A DNA stretch of 64,000 nt, from contig JAJDUZ010000052.1 of assembly GCA_022826385.1 (NCBI GenBank), positions 51,061-115,060 on the forward strand, given 5' to 3'. How positions within the stretch are numbered: the first letter of the stretch is position 1; every line of letters starts with the position of its first letter. The translations under genes were made by a program, and so were the position numbers. This document shows positions 26,339 through 34,146 of the stretch, in pieces. This DNA is from Silicimonas sp. Lineage in GTDB: Bacteria > Pseudomonadota > Alphaproteobacteria > Rhodobacterales > Rhodobacteraceae. The notes under the pieces are model-generated. The model searched no databases, was not told where the DNA came from, and worked only from the letters and a program-made list of their open reading frames with translations.

Positions 26339-27097
26339 ATGCCTGCACCGACCCAGATTACTGTCCCAGACCTTTTGCGCGCGCTCGGCACGCCAGATGC
26401 CCCGCACATCATCGACGTCTGCATCGACGCCGACTTCGCCGAGGATCCCTTCCTTATCCCCGGATCGGTCCGACACCCTCACACGGACCTTGCCGGTTTG
26501 CGCGAGAGCCTGCGGGGACAGCCCGCCATCATCATCTGTCAGAAAGGCCTTAAGCTGAGCCAAGGCGTCGCCGCATGGCTGAGGGCCGAGGGGCTGAACG
26601 CTCGATATCTGGCCGGCGGCATGTTCGCGTGGCGCGAGGCGCCCGACGCCCCCCGCGTTCCCGCGTCAGCATTGCCCCCGCGCGTGGACGACGCCAGGCT
26701 TTGGGTCACGGCACAGCAGCCGGATGTCGACCGATTGGCCAGCCTTTGGCTGATCCGCCGGTTTCTGGACCGTGACGCGCGATACCTTTTCGTAGATCAG
26801 GCCGAGGTGCAGGACATCGCCGACCGCTTCGGCGCGGTGTCGTTTGAAACTTTTGCGACACCCCTTGCGGCGACCGGCGCGTGCGTCACCTTCGACGACA
26901 TGTTGGCGCGATTCCATCTGTCCCTTCCCGCTCTGCGCGACGTCTCGGTCAAACTGGCCGAGCCGACCCTTCGGGCGATCTGCGACGGTTTGCGCCACGG
27001 CGCCAAATGCGACCTAAGCCACATGGACGCCATGCTGCCCGTCTTCGACGCGCTCTATGCCAACGCCTCTGCCACCCATGAAGGGCGCGCCGCATGA
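26339..27097 (+). CDS. Rhodanese-ChrB-type chromate resistance protein
   Basis: A 252-residue fusion. Residues about 1-105 form a rhodanese-like domain ending with IIICQKGLKLSQGVAAWL, where Cys would be the active-site residue; the usual CxxGxRS loop is CQKGLKLS, without the arginine, so sulfur transfer is doubtful. Residues about 115-240 match the C-terminal domain of ChrB (WVTAQQPDVDRLASLWLIRR, DRDARYLFVDQ), the cytoplasmic partner of ChrA. The gene overlaps chrA by four bases (ATGA), so the two are co-translated. It starts right after the tmRNA. Confidence 0.85.
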   Translation: MPAPTQITVPDLLRALGTPDAPHIIDVCIDADFAEDPFLIPGSVRHPHTDLAGLRESLRGQPAIIICQKGLKLSQGVAAWLRAEGLNARYLAGGMFAWREAPDAPRVPASALPPRVDDARLWVTAQQPDVDRLASLWLIRRFLDRDARYLFVDQAEVQDIADRFGAVSFETFATPLAATGACVTFDDMLARFHLSLPALRDVSVKLAEPTLRAICDGLRHGAKCDLSHMDAMLPVFDALYANASATHEGRAA

Positions 27098-28347
27098 CCG
27101 AGTTGTTCCGCACCTTTGGCCGCATCGGCCTTTTGTCTTTCGGCGGACCGGCTGCCCAGATCGCGTTGATGCACCGCGTGCTGGTCGACGAGAAAGCGTG
27201 GCTGTCCGAAACCGAGTTCCTGAACGCGCTTTCGTTCTCGATGCTTTTGCCCGGACCGGAAGCGATGCAGCTTGCCACCTATGCCGGGTGGCGGCGCGCC
27301 GGGGTGACGGGCGGGTTGGTCGCGGGCGGCCTCTTCGTGTTGCCGGGTGCCTTGGTGATGTTTGTCCTCGCCAGCATCTATGCGTTTCTCGGCAACGTGC
27401 CCTTGGTCGAGGCGATGTTCCTTGGCGTGCAAGCCACCGTTGTCGCAATCGTTTTGGAGGCGCTTCTGAAGGTCTCGAAGAAGGCACTCAAGCGCCCATC
27501 TGACTGGGCGATTGCCGGGCTGTCCTTCCTTGCGATCTTCGCGCTGGCCTTGCCGTTTCCGCTGATCATCGCGGTCGCGGCGATCTGGGGCGCGCTTCGG
27601 GCGGCAAGCATCGACCAGACGATCGAGCACGCCGCCCCCGCCGCGATATCGCTTGGCCGAACGCTAGGCACCGCTGCGCTCTGGCTGGCGATCTGGTTCG
27701 CGCCCATCGCCCTGCTCTTCGCCGTCAACGCCACGCTGCTACAAGAGATCGCGCTCTTTTTCTCGCGCCTCGCCGTCGTCACCTTCGGCGGCGCCTATGC
27801 TGTGCTGGCTTACATGACCCAGACCATCGTGACCGAGTTCGGCTGGATCACCACTAAAGAGATGATGGACGGCCTTGGTCTGGCCGAGACCACGCCCGGC
27901 CCCCTTATCCTTGTGACCCAGTTCGTGGGCTTCCTTGCCGGGTTCCGGGAGAGCGGCTTCGGTCTGGCACTGCTGGCGGCAACGGTTACGCTTTGGGTGA
28001 CCTTCGTGCCGTGCTTCCTCTGGATCTTCGTCGGCGCCCCGTATGTCGAGCGGCTCTTGCACATGCCTCGCCTGTCGGGCGCGCTTGCGGCCATCACCGC
28101 GGCCGTCGTGGGGGTTATCCTGAACCTGTCCTTATGGTTCAGCGCACATGTCATGTTCACGCGGATCGAAACCGTGGCCCTTGGCCCGTTCCGGCTGATC
28201 CAGCCGGACCTTCAGTCGCTCAACCTGCTGGCCGTGGGAATCGCCCTTGTCGCCGCCCTGCTGATCCTTGTTCTGCGCTTCGGCATTGGGCGCACGCTGC
28301 TGGTCGGTGCGGCAATGGGCATGATTTCGCTTCTTGGGCCACCGTGA
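27094..28347 (+). CDS. chrA: Chromate transporter ChrA
   Basis: Inner-membrane efflux protein for chromate. The 417-residue protein consists of two homologous halves with about ten to twelve helices, as in the long-chain ChrA group. Both halves carry the family motifs: FGRIGLLSFGGPAAQIALMH near the start and RLAVVTFGGAYAVLAYM in the second half, plus LPGPEAMQLATYAGW and TTPGPLILVTQFVGF. The overlap with the ChrB-like gene upstream marks a resistance operon; no chrF or regulator is visible. Specificity for chromate rather than sulfate is taken from the family. Confidence 0.93.
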   Translation: MTELFRTFGRIGLLSFGGPAAQIALMHRVLVDEKAWLSETEFLNALSFSMLLPGPEAMQLATYAGWRRAGVTGGLVAGGLFVLPGALVMFVLASIYAFLGNVPLVEAMFLGVQATVVAIVLEALLKVSKKALKRPSDWAIAGLSFLAIFALALPFPLIIAVAAIWGALRAASIDQTIEHAAPAAISLGRTLGTAALWLAIWFAPIALLFAVNATLLQEIALFFSRLAVVTFGGAYAVLAYMTQTIVTEFGWITTKEMMDGLGLAETTPGPLILVTQFVGFLAGFRESGFGLALLAATVTLWVTFVPCFLWIFVGAPYVERLLHMPRLSGALAAITAAVVGVILNLSLWFSAHVMFTRIETVALGPFRLIQPDLQSLNLLAVGIALVAALLILVLRFGIGRTLLVGAAMGMISLLGPP

Positions 28348-28418
28348 TAGCGCTGAACCCGCCTTTTCTTCCCGCGTGAATCCCCTATGGTAAAGGCAAC
28401 GGACAGGACATCGCCCGC

Positions 28419-28883
28419 ATGAGCACCACCATCGATTATGGCAACCTGATGCACCGCGCCATGCGTGGCCTCATTCAGAATGTTCTGACCGATGTCGCCA
28501 AGGACGGCTTACCGGGCCAGCACCATTTCTTCATCACGTTCGACACGATGCACCCCGATGTCGAAATCGCGGACTGGTTGTCGGATCGCTATCCGGAAGA
28601 AATGACCATCGTAATGCAGCACTGGTTCGAGAACCTTGATGTGACCGATGAAGGCTTCTCGGTCACGCTGAACTTCGGCGACGCGCCCGAGGCGCTTTAC
28701 GTGCCTTACGAGGCCATTCGCACCTTCGTCGACCCCTCGGTCGAGTTCGGCCTGCGGTTCGAAACGCAGGACGAAGAAGACGACGAACCGACACCGACCC
28801 CGGTCGAAGACGACGACGACGCACCTGCCGAAGAAAGCAACGGAAACGCCGAGGTTGTCAGCCTCGACAAGTTCCGGAAGTAA
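28419..28883 (+). CDS. sspB: Alpha-type SspB, ClpXP adaptor for ssrA-tagged proteins
   Basis: Binds the tmRNA tag and delivers tagged proteins to ClpXP. The 154-residue protein has an N-terminal folded part (MHRAMRGLIQNVLTDVAKDG, HHFFITFDTMHPDVEIADWL), an acidic Asp/Glu/Pro-rich flexible linker (about 120-145), and the short C-terminal ClpX-docking motif VVSLDKFRK. This is the alphaproteobacterial SspB layout, distinct from E. coli SspB. The tmRNA gene lies 2.2 kb upstream, with the chromate pair in between; tag and adaptor are therefore neighbours. It begins 71 bases after chrA. Confidence 0.93.
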   Translation: MSTTIDYGNLMHRAMRGLIQNVLTDVAKDGLPGQHHFFITFDTMHPDVEIADWLSDRYPEEMTIVMQHWFENLDVTDEGFSVTLNFGDAPEALYVPYEAIRTFVDPSVEFGLRFETQDEEDDEPTPTPVEDDDDAPAEESNGNAEVVSLDKFRK

Positions 28884-28988
28884 ACACCGCACAAGCTGTG
28901 AGACCTGCGTGAAAGCCTTGTTTTCAAGGGTGACCGGTCGAATTCTGCCAACTAAGCCAGACACATCACGTTGTACTGGTGTGTAGGA

Positions 28989-29387
28989 ATGATCGACGGC
29001 AATACCCTTCAAATCTCGGCAGCCGAGGCGCTTGGACTATCCGGCGCAATTCTCTATTCAATCGGGTATCTGCTGGCGGCCTATGACCGCTTGCCCAGCC
29101 AGTCGCCGGTCTATTATGCCACCAAGCTGGCCGCAGCCAGCCTTGTGCTGATCAGCTTATGGCAGGACTTCAATCTCGCCTCGGCCGTCATTCAGGTGTT
29201 CTTCATCGCGGTTTCGCTGATCGGCATCCTGCGCCATTTCAGCCCCCGAAGTCGCAGCCGCGCCTATGACATCTCGCGGCAGGCACCGGGCGGCGCGGCG
29301 CCCGGGTCTGCGGGGGTCACACTGACAGGCAACCGCCTGCCGGGCACTCTCAGAGCGCCACACCCCTACGCCCGGCCAGATCGGTGA
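28989..29387 (+). CDS. Small membrane protein of the CBU_0592 type
   Basis: A 132-residue protein with three hydrophobic helices at about residues 13-30, 45-60 and 64-85 (SGAILYSIGYLLAAYDRLPS, AASLVLISLWQDFN, AVIQVFFIAVSLIGILRH), followed by a basic, Gly/Pro-rich tail. The pattern matches the CBU_0592 domain, whose function is unknown. ATG 28989 is preferred (AGGA upstream); an earlier in-frame start at 28971 is less likely. Its last 38 bases overlap the end of the convergent DUF815 gene, and the low-complexity tail may reflect read-through into antisense sequence. Confidence 0.7.
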   Translation: MIDGNTLQISAAEALGLSGAILYSIGYLLAAYDRLPSQSPVYYATKLAAASLVLISLWQDFNLASAVIQVFFIAVSLIGILRHFSPRSRSRAYDISRQAPGGAAPGSAGVTLTGNRLPGTLRAPHPYARPDR

Positions 29388-30189
29388 AGTACTGCCACGC
29401 CACACGGCCCGAGCGCGAGCCGCGCGTGGCCTGCCATTCGATAGCTTCGGCCCAAAGCGTCTCGTCGTCGATCTCGACGCCATAGGCTTGGCAATAGCCC
29501 CGGATCATATCCAGATATTCGTCCTGCGTGCAGGGATGGAAACCCAGCCAGAGCCCGAACCGGTCTGACAGCGACACCTTTTCCTCGACCGCTTCCGAGG
29601 GGTTGATCGCAGATTGACGTTCATTCTCGATCATGTCGCGCGGCATCAGGTGGCGGCGGTTCGACGTGGCATAGAAGATCACGTTGTCGGGCCGCCCCTC
29701 GATCCCGCCATCCAGCACCGCTTTCAGCGACTTGTAATGCTGATCGTCATGGCTGAACGAAAGGTCATCGCAGAACAGCAGGAACCGCGCATCAGAAGCG
29801 CGCAACAGGTTCAGAAGCCGCCCGACCGAGGGCAGATCCTCGCGCTGGATTTCCACGATCTTGACGTTGAGCCCCTCGGCCAGCACCGCAGCATGGGCCG
29901 CTTTCACAAGGCTCGACTTGCCCATGCCCCGCGCGCCCCACAAAAGCGCGTTGTTCGCGGGCAGGCCACGGGCAAATTGGCGGGTGTTTTCCAGCAGCGT
30001 GTTCCGCGACCGGTCAATGCCGACCAGCAGGTCAATCTCGACCCGGTTTACCTTGCCCACCGGCTCGAGCCGGTCGGGGCTCACATGCCAGACAAACGCA
30101 TCCGCCTCGTCGTAGTCGGGGGCTGCCAGAGGGGCCGGTGCCATCCGCTCGAGCGCCTCGGCAATGCGTTCCATCGGGTCGTTGATCAC
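29350..30189 (-). CDS. DUF815 AAA-type ATPase
   Basis: A 279-residue cytoplasmic P-loop ATPase. Walker A is WGARGMGKSSLVKA (about 83-96), Walker B FLLFCDDLSF, sensor region NVIFYATSNRRHLMPR, and an arginine-containing SDRFGLWLGF. This series is characteristic of DUF815 proteins, which resemble DnaC/Orc-like AAA+ proteins but whose client is not known. Its ATG overlaps the stop codon of tatC by four bases, so it is the last gene of the tatA-tatB-tatC transcript. Confidence 0.92.
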   Translation of the reverse strand: MINDPMERIAEALERMAPAPLAAPDYDEADAFVWHVSPDRLEPVGKVNRVEIDLLVGIDRSRNTLLENTRQFARGLPANNALLWGARGMGKSSLVKAAHAAVLAEGLNVKIVEIQREDLPSVGRLLNLLRASDARFLLFCDDLSFSHDDQHYKSLKAVLDGGIEGRPDNVIFYATSNRRHLMPRDMIENERQSAINPSEAVEEKVSLSDRFGLWLGFHPCTQDEYLDMIRGYCQAYGVEIDDETLWAEAIEWQATRGSRSGRVAWQYFTDLAGRRGVAL

Positions 30190-31142
30190 GGTTTTGGGTC
30201 CGCCTCGGCTTCGGCTTCACCCTCGTCATCCTCGAACTCGGAATAGAGGTCTTCGTCCTCGCCCAGAATGCCCTCTTCGCGCAACTGCTTGACGCGCTTG
30301 CGCTCGACCATGGCGACAAGCCAGATCGAAATCTCGTAAAGGCCATAAACCGCGGTGAAGAGGATCAACTGCGTCACCACGTCGGGCGGCGTCACCAGCG
30401 CGGCCAGCACAAGGATGCCGACCATCGCGTATTTCCGGACCGAGCCCAGACCACGCGCCGACACCAGCCCCGCCTTGCCCATCAGCGTCAAAAGCACTGG
30501 CAGTTGGAAACACAGGCCAAAGGCAAGGATGAAAGTCAGCGAAATCGACAGCGATTCATTGACCTTACCGAAGAACGTGATCTTCAGCCCGTCATCGGTC
30601 TCGGGCACGATCGCGGCACCGTCTGGCAGTTCCGCCGCGCCGGACAACAGGTTGGCGAAGATCGAGCTGACATCCGCGAAGCCAAGGAAGAACGACATCG
30701 CCAGCGGGGTGACGATGAAATGGGCAAAGCTTGCGCCCAAAAGGAACATCACCGGCGAGGCGATCAGGAACGGCAGGAACGCGTTCTTTTCCGACCGGTA
30801 AAGCCCCGGCGCCACGAAGCGCCACAGCTGATAGCCGATGAACGGAAAGGCCAGCGCGAACCCGAAGACCATCGAGATGCGGAACAGCGTAAACAGGTAT
30901 TCCTGCGGGCTGGTATATTGCAGCGTGGGCGACGGGTCGCCCAGAACACGCAGCGTCTCTTCGATCGGCTGCAGCATGAATTGCAGCACGTGTTCCGCGA
31001 TGAAGTCGCCTTCGATGGGAATGAAGAACACGGTAATGCCGATTGCGAACGCGATGACCGACCGGATCAGCCTTGTGCGCAATTCGCGCAGATGCTCGAT
31101 CAGCGGGGCCGAGCTGTCCTCGATCTCATCCGATTGGCTCAT
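30186..31142 (-). CDS. tatC: Twin-arginine translocase subunit TatC
   Basis: Receptor of the Tat system, which exports folded proteins bearing RR signal peptides. The 318-residue protein has six membrane helices and family motifs SSAPLIEHLRELRTRLIRS, the FxxPxxYQLWRFVAPGLYRSEK region, and the helix pattern to FTAVYGLYEISIWLVAMVER. The start ATG 31142 lies in the tatB stop region (ATGA overlap). A C-terminal acidic tail of about 35 residues after the last helix is longer than in E. coli. It is between tatB and the DUF815 gene. Confidence 0.95.
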   Translation of the reverse strand: MSQSDEIEDSSAPLIEHLRELRTRLIRSVIAFAIGITVFFIPIEGDFIAEHVLQFMLQPIEETLRVLGDPSPTLQYTSPQEYLFTLFRISMVFGFALAFPFIGYQLWRFVAPGLYRSEKNAFLPFLIASPVMFLLGASFAHFIVTPLAMSFFLGFADVSSIFANLLSGAAELPDGAAIVPETDDGLKITFFGKVNESLSISLTFILAFGLCFQLPVLLTLMGKAGLVSARGLGSVRKYAMVGILVLAALVTPPDVVTQLILFTAVYGLYEISIWLVAMVERKRVKQLREEGILGEDEDLYSEFEDDEGEAEAEADPKP

Positions 31143-31606
31143 GTGGCATCCTTCGGCGCCTCGGCGGCGTCTTTGGCGGCCTCGGCCGCTTCGGCAGCGG
31201 CCTTCTCGGCGGCAATCCGTTCGTTGGTCTTCTGGGCCGAGTATTCGTGGATCTTCCGCGCCGCTTCCGCCCGCTCCTCGCTGAGCTTCGCGGTCTCGGG
31301 GCCGATCCCTTTCGCGCTGTCCGACGGTTTGGTCGGATCCCACTTCTCGAACTTGTCAGCCGCCTCGGTGATCTTGTCGAGGCCCATCTTCGACGGGTTC
31401 GTCGCCTGTTTCAGCGTCTTGGCCGCGTCCTTGACGCCGGCCTCGTCGGCCGCTTCTTCCATCGCGCGCGAGAACTCGCGGGCCATCTTGCGGACCTTCC
31501 CCGTAAACCGCCCCATCTGGCGGAATACGCTGGGCAGGTCGTCGCCCAGAAAGACGAGCGCGACCACACCGATCAACAGAAGTTCGCCGAAGCCGAAGTC
31601 AAACAT
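31139..31606 (-). CDS. tatB: Sec-independent translocase protein TatB
   Basis: A 155-residue protein with one N-terminal membrane helix (about 2-20, MFDFGFGELLLIGVVALVFLG), a hinge FLGDDLPSVFRQMG, an amphipathic helix and a long Ala/Glu-rich coiled-coil tail. The FGFGELLLIGVVALVFLGD form is that of TatB rather than TatA. TatB and TatC together form the signal-peptide receptor. It lies 22 bases after tatA and overlaps tatC by four bases. Confidence 0.93.
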   Translation of the reverse strand: MFDFGFGELLLIGVVALVFLGDDLPSVFRQMGRFTGKVRKMAREFSRAMEEAADEAGVKDAAKTLKQATNPSKMGLDKITEAADKFEKWDPTKPSDSAKGIGPETAKLSEERAEAARKIHEYSAQKTNERIAAEKAAAEAAEAAKDAAEAPKDAT

Positions 31607-31627
31607 GACAGACGGGCCTTACCTTGA

Positions 31628-31846
31628 TCAGACCTTGTCTTTCTCGTCTTCCGGCGTCACGTCGCGCGCAACGTCAGACGCTTCCGCTTCGATCTCTTTC
31701 TTGCCGTCGTCGACGCCTTTCTTGAAGGCGGTGATGCCCTTGCCAACCTCGCCCATCAGCGACGAGATCTTGCCGCGTCCGAACAGGACAAGCACGACGA
31801 TTGCGATCAACAGAAGGCCGGGAAGGCCGATGTTACCAATGCCCAT
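31628..31846 (-). CDS. tatA: Sec-independent translocase protein TatA
   Basis: The 72-residue protein has a short N-terminal membrane helix (GLPGLLLIAIVVLVLFG), the hinge FGRGKISSLMGEVGKGI and an amphipathic helix ending in KKGVDDGKKE. These are the TatA signatures, including the conserved FG pair. TatA oligomers form the pore. It is first in the tatABC transcript; no convincing promoter is visible in the roughly 180 bases shared with the divergent monooxygenase-like gene. Confidence 0.95.
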   Translation of the reverse strand: MGIGNIGLPGLLLIAIVVLVLFGRGKISSLMGEVGKGITAFKKGVDDGKKEIEAEASDVARDVTPEDEKDKV

Positions 31847-31960
31847 GGCGTGGTCTCCGTTTCAAAATCCGAGCTTGTGTTTACGGGGCCTGCCGCGCCG
31901 CGGAAAGAGGGAAATGCCGCAACACCGTCAGGAGGCTTGATTTTAAGGGTGCAGGAACAC

Positions 31961-31982
31961 AACTGACAGGTTAGTGTCAGTT
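31961..31982. promoter_or_regulatory. Operator-like palindrome upstream of the ABM-fold gene
   Basis: AACTGACA, six bases, TGTCAGTT is a perfect inverted repeat, centred about 60 bases upstream of the start codon at 32031 and in the divergent region with tatA. Its place suggests that it is the operator for the WYL regulator encoded two genes on. Confidence 0.6.
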
Positions 31983-32030
31983 AGGGTGCAGTACGACGGA
32001 AGGACCAAAACCCGAATCGGAGATGATCCC

Positions 32031-32402
32031 ATGAAATACACCCTTCCCTTTGTCGCAGCCCTTGCCTTGGCCCCCGCCGACCTTGCCCGCGCCGGAGCAG
32101 ACACGCCGGTGCTGGAAATCGTCAGCTTCCGCGTCGTCCAAGGCACTGATACCGCTGACTTTCTAAACGCCGCCCGCGCGACCGAGGCGATGCTGCGCGA
32201 CCGCGGTGCGCTGGTCCGCCGCTTCCTGACCGTGGATGATAACGGCCTTTGGACCGACGTGATCGAGTGGACCTCGATGGACGAAGCGCTGGCTGCCGCC
32301 GAAGCGGTGATGCAGCACCCCGATTTCGCCCCCTTCGGTTCGATGATCGATGGCAGCACGGTGCAGATGCGGCACGCGCCGATCCTCTGGCGGATGGAGT
32401 AG
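32031..32402 (+). CDS. Putative exported dimeric alpha-beta-barrel (ABM-like) protein
   Basis: A 123-residue protein. The first 22 residues (MKYTLPFVAALALAPADLAR) resemble a signal peptide. The rest fits the dimeric alpha/beta-barrel fold of antibiotic-biosynthesis-monooxygenase and similar small enzymes: strand VLEIVSFRV, helix with DFLNAARATEAMLRD, strand RRFLTVDDNGLWTDVIEW and a helix with AEAVMQHPDFAPFGSMID. No cofactor residue is evident. ATG 32031 follows a GGAG. The WYL regulator begins five bases after its stop codon, suggesting that the regulator controls it. Confidence 0.7.
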   Translation: MKYTLPFVAALALAPADLARAGADTPVLEIVSFRVVQGTDTADFLNAARATEAMLRDRGALVRRFLTVDDNGLWTDVIEWTSMDEALAAAEAVMQHPDFAPFGSMIDGSTVQMRHAPILWRME

Positions 32403-32406
32403 AGCC

Positions 32407-33108
32407 TTGCGCCGGACCGACCGCCTGTTCGAACTGATCCAGCTTTTGCGCGACGGGCGTTTGCACCGTGGCAAGGATCTGGCCGAAACGCTGGGTGTGT
32501 CGGTCCGCACGCTCTATCGCGACATGGACACGATCATCGCCTCGGGCATTCCGGTCGAAGGCGAGCGCGGGTTGGGGTACATGATGACCGCGCCGATCAC
32601 CCTGCCCCCGCTGAACCTGACACTGACCGAGTTGGAGGCACTGCATCTGGGCCTGTCGGTGGTCACGAAAGCCGCCGACGAGGAATTGCAACGCGCCGCC
32701 GAAACCCTGTCGGCCAAGGTCGATGCCGTTCTGCCCGAAGACCGCTCGGCCCCGGCCTCGGGCTGGGGGTTCGCGGTCTATCCCTTTGCCGAGGCCGCGC
32801 GAGGGTTCGTCCACATGGCCCCTTTGCGCGCCGCGATCCGGTCGCGCCGCAAGATCGACATCACCTATGCCGCGCCCGAGAGCCCCGAGACCACGCGCCG
32901 CGTGCGCCCCTTGCAGATGGAATATTGGGGACGCGTCTGGACGCTGACCGGCTGGTGCGAGTTGCGCGATGATTTCCGCGTCTTCCGCGTCGATCGCATC
33001 CAGACGCTGGATATCGGGTTCGACACGTTCGAAGAAGAACCGGGCAAGACGCTGGCCGATTACCTCGACAGCCTTGGCTCAGAACCCGAAATTGACGCTC
33101 CAGGTTGA
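32407..33108 (+). CDS. HTH-WYL (YafY-type) transcriptional regulator
   Basis: A 233-residue regulator. Residues about 2-60 form a winged helix (RTDRLFELIQLLRDGRLHRG, LAETLGVSVRTLYRDMDTI), and about 135-225 form the WYL domain (RRKIDITYAAPESPETTRRV ... PLQMEYWGRVWTLTGWCELR, FRVFRVDRIQ), a ligand-sensing module. The start is TTG 32407, fixed by the conserved N-terminus RRTDRLFELIQLL and five bases after the upstream stop; the earlier ATG at 32350 lies inside the upstream gene. It likely regulates its upstream neighbour by the palindrome at 31961. Its end overlaps the next, convergent gene by 30 bases. Confidence 0.87.
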   Translation: MRRTDRLFELIQLLRDGRLHRGKDLAETLGVSVRTLYRDMDTIIASGIPVEGERGLGYMMTAPITLPPLNLTLTELEALHLGLSVVTKAADEELQRAAETLSAKVDAVLPEDRSAPASGWGFAVYPFAEAARGFVHMAPLRAAIRSRRKIDITYAAPESPETTRRVRPLQMEYWGRVWTLTGWCELRDDFRVFRVDRIQTLDIGFDTFEEEPGKTLADYLDSLGSEPEIDAPG

Positions 33109-34077
33109 GCCGATCACCCCCATCAGGATCGGCGCGACAATGGCCGTCATCGTCTTCAGCGCCTCGATATAGCTGATGCGCGAAAGCGCCTTGTCTTCCT
33201 TCAGGGTCGGATGCTTGGGCACCTCGTCCCAGAGGGTTTCGAAACGCCCCGCAAGCACAAGATAAACCGGCAAATAAACCGAGAGGATCAGCAGGCTGAA
33301 CGTCACGCCACGATAAAGCGAGAAAGCGTTCACAAGGCCAAGGAACTCCTCCCGCGCCGCGGCCTCGGCGATTAGTGTCGCTGGCCACGACATCCACGCC
33401 TGAACCCAAAGCATCCCGGCCGTCAGCAGCACCCCCGCACAATAGAGATACCGCGTCGCCACCCGACGCGCGGCACGAAGTGCGGCCGCCTGATCTTCAA
33501 GCGAAGCCTGCATGTCGGGCCGATGCGCAAGGGCCAGCGTGATCCCTGCCAACGTGCAGGCCCCTGCCAGCGACACCAAGTGGTTCGAGTAATCGACCAG
33601 TTGCACCATCGCCTCGAACCCGGTGCCGCTGGTGCAGGTCGCCCGGTCCGGCAGGCACGCGCCTGTCTTTGCAACACCCAAAGCAGCCCGAAACAGGTCT
33701 TCGCCCAGAAGCTGGTATGTCTCGAAGCTTTTCATCTCTTCCGGTTCGATCACGGAAAAGATCAGCGTCACCGCCACCACCAGAACCAGTGCGACCGCCA
33801 CTTTGACCTGTGACCAGCCCGCGAAGTGACGGCGGACATCCCACACGAAGATCGCCGTGACCGCGATGGCGATGGTGGCGAAAAAGACAAAGGCGGCCAG
33901 CGTGTTATAGCGCGCAGCCAACTCGATCCGAACGGGCTCCCCGATCAGTTTGGTCGGGACCCGAACGCCGTGATCGCCCATGAACCCAAGGATCAGTTCC
34001 GACCCGGTCAGAACCAGAAGCGGCAGGGCCAGAAGGCCAAGCGCCCAGGCCGAGATTTGTTGTGTGTTCAAAGCCAT
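33079..34077 (-). CDS. Unknown multi-spanning membrane protein
   Basis: A 332-residue protein with about seven hydrophobic helices (ALGLLALPLLVLTGSELILG, NTLAAFVFFATIAIAVTAIF, VAVALVLVVAVTLIF, LAGACTLAGITLAL, YLYCAGVLLTAGMLW, VTFSLLILSVYLPVYLVL, MTAIVAPILMGVIGS) and short loops. The loop after helix three has two cysteines (GACLPDRATC). ATG 34077 is preferred over an earlier in-frame start at 34101. I do not recognise a family, and no transporter motif is visible. It lies alone between convergent and co-directional neighbours; the end overlaps the WYL gene. Confidence 0.75.
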   Translation of the reverse strand: MALNTQQISAWALGLLALPLLVLTGSELILGFMGDHGVRVPTKLIGEPVRIELAARYNTLAAFVFFATIAIAVTAIFVWDVRRHFAGWSQVKVAVALVLVVAVTLIFSVIEPEEMKSFETYQLLGEDLFRAALGVAKTGACLPDRATCTSGTGFEAMVQLVDYSNHLVSLAGACTLAGITLALAHRPDMQASLEDQAAALRAARRVATRYLYCAGVLLTAGMLWVQAWMSWPATLIAEAAAREEFLGLVNAFSLYRGVTFSLLILSVYLPVYLVLAGRFETLWDEVPKHPTLKEDKALSRISYIEALKTMTAIVAPILMGVIGSTWSVNFGF

Positions 34078-34146
34078 CGTCTGAAATGCACATCTATTCA
34101 ATGTGTTTCAGGCTAGCGTTCCGATGTCAGGTGCCGCAACCGGCTC

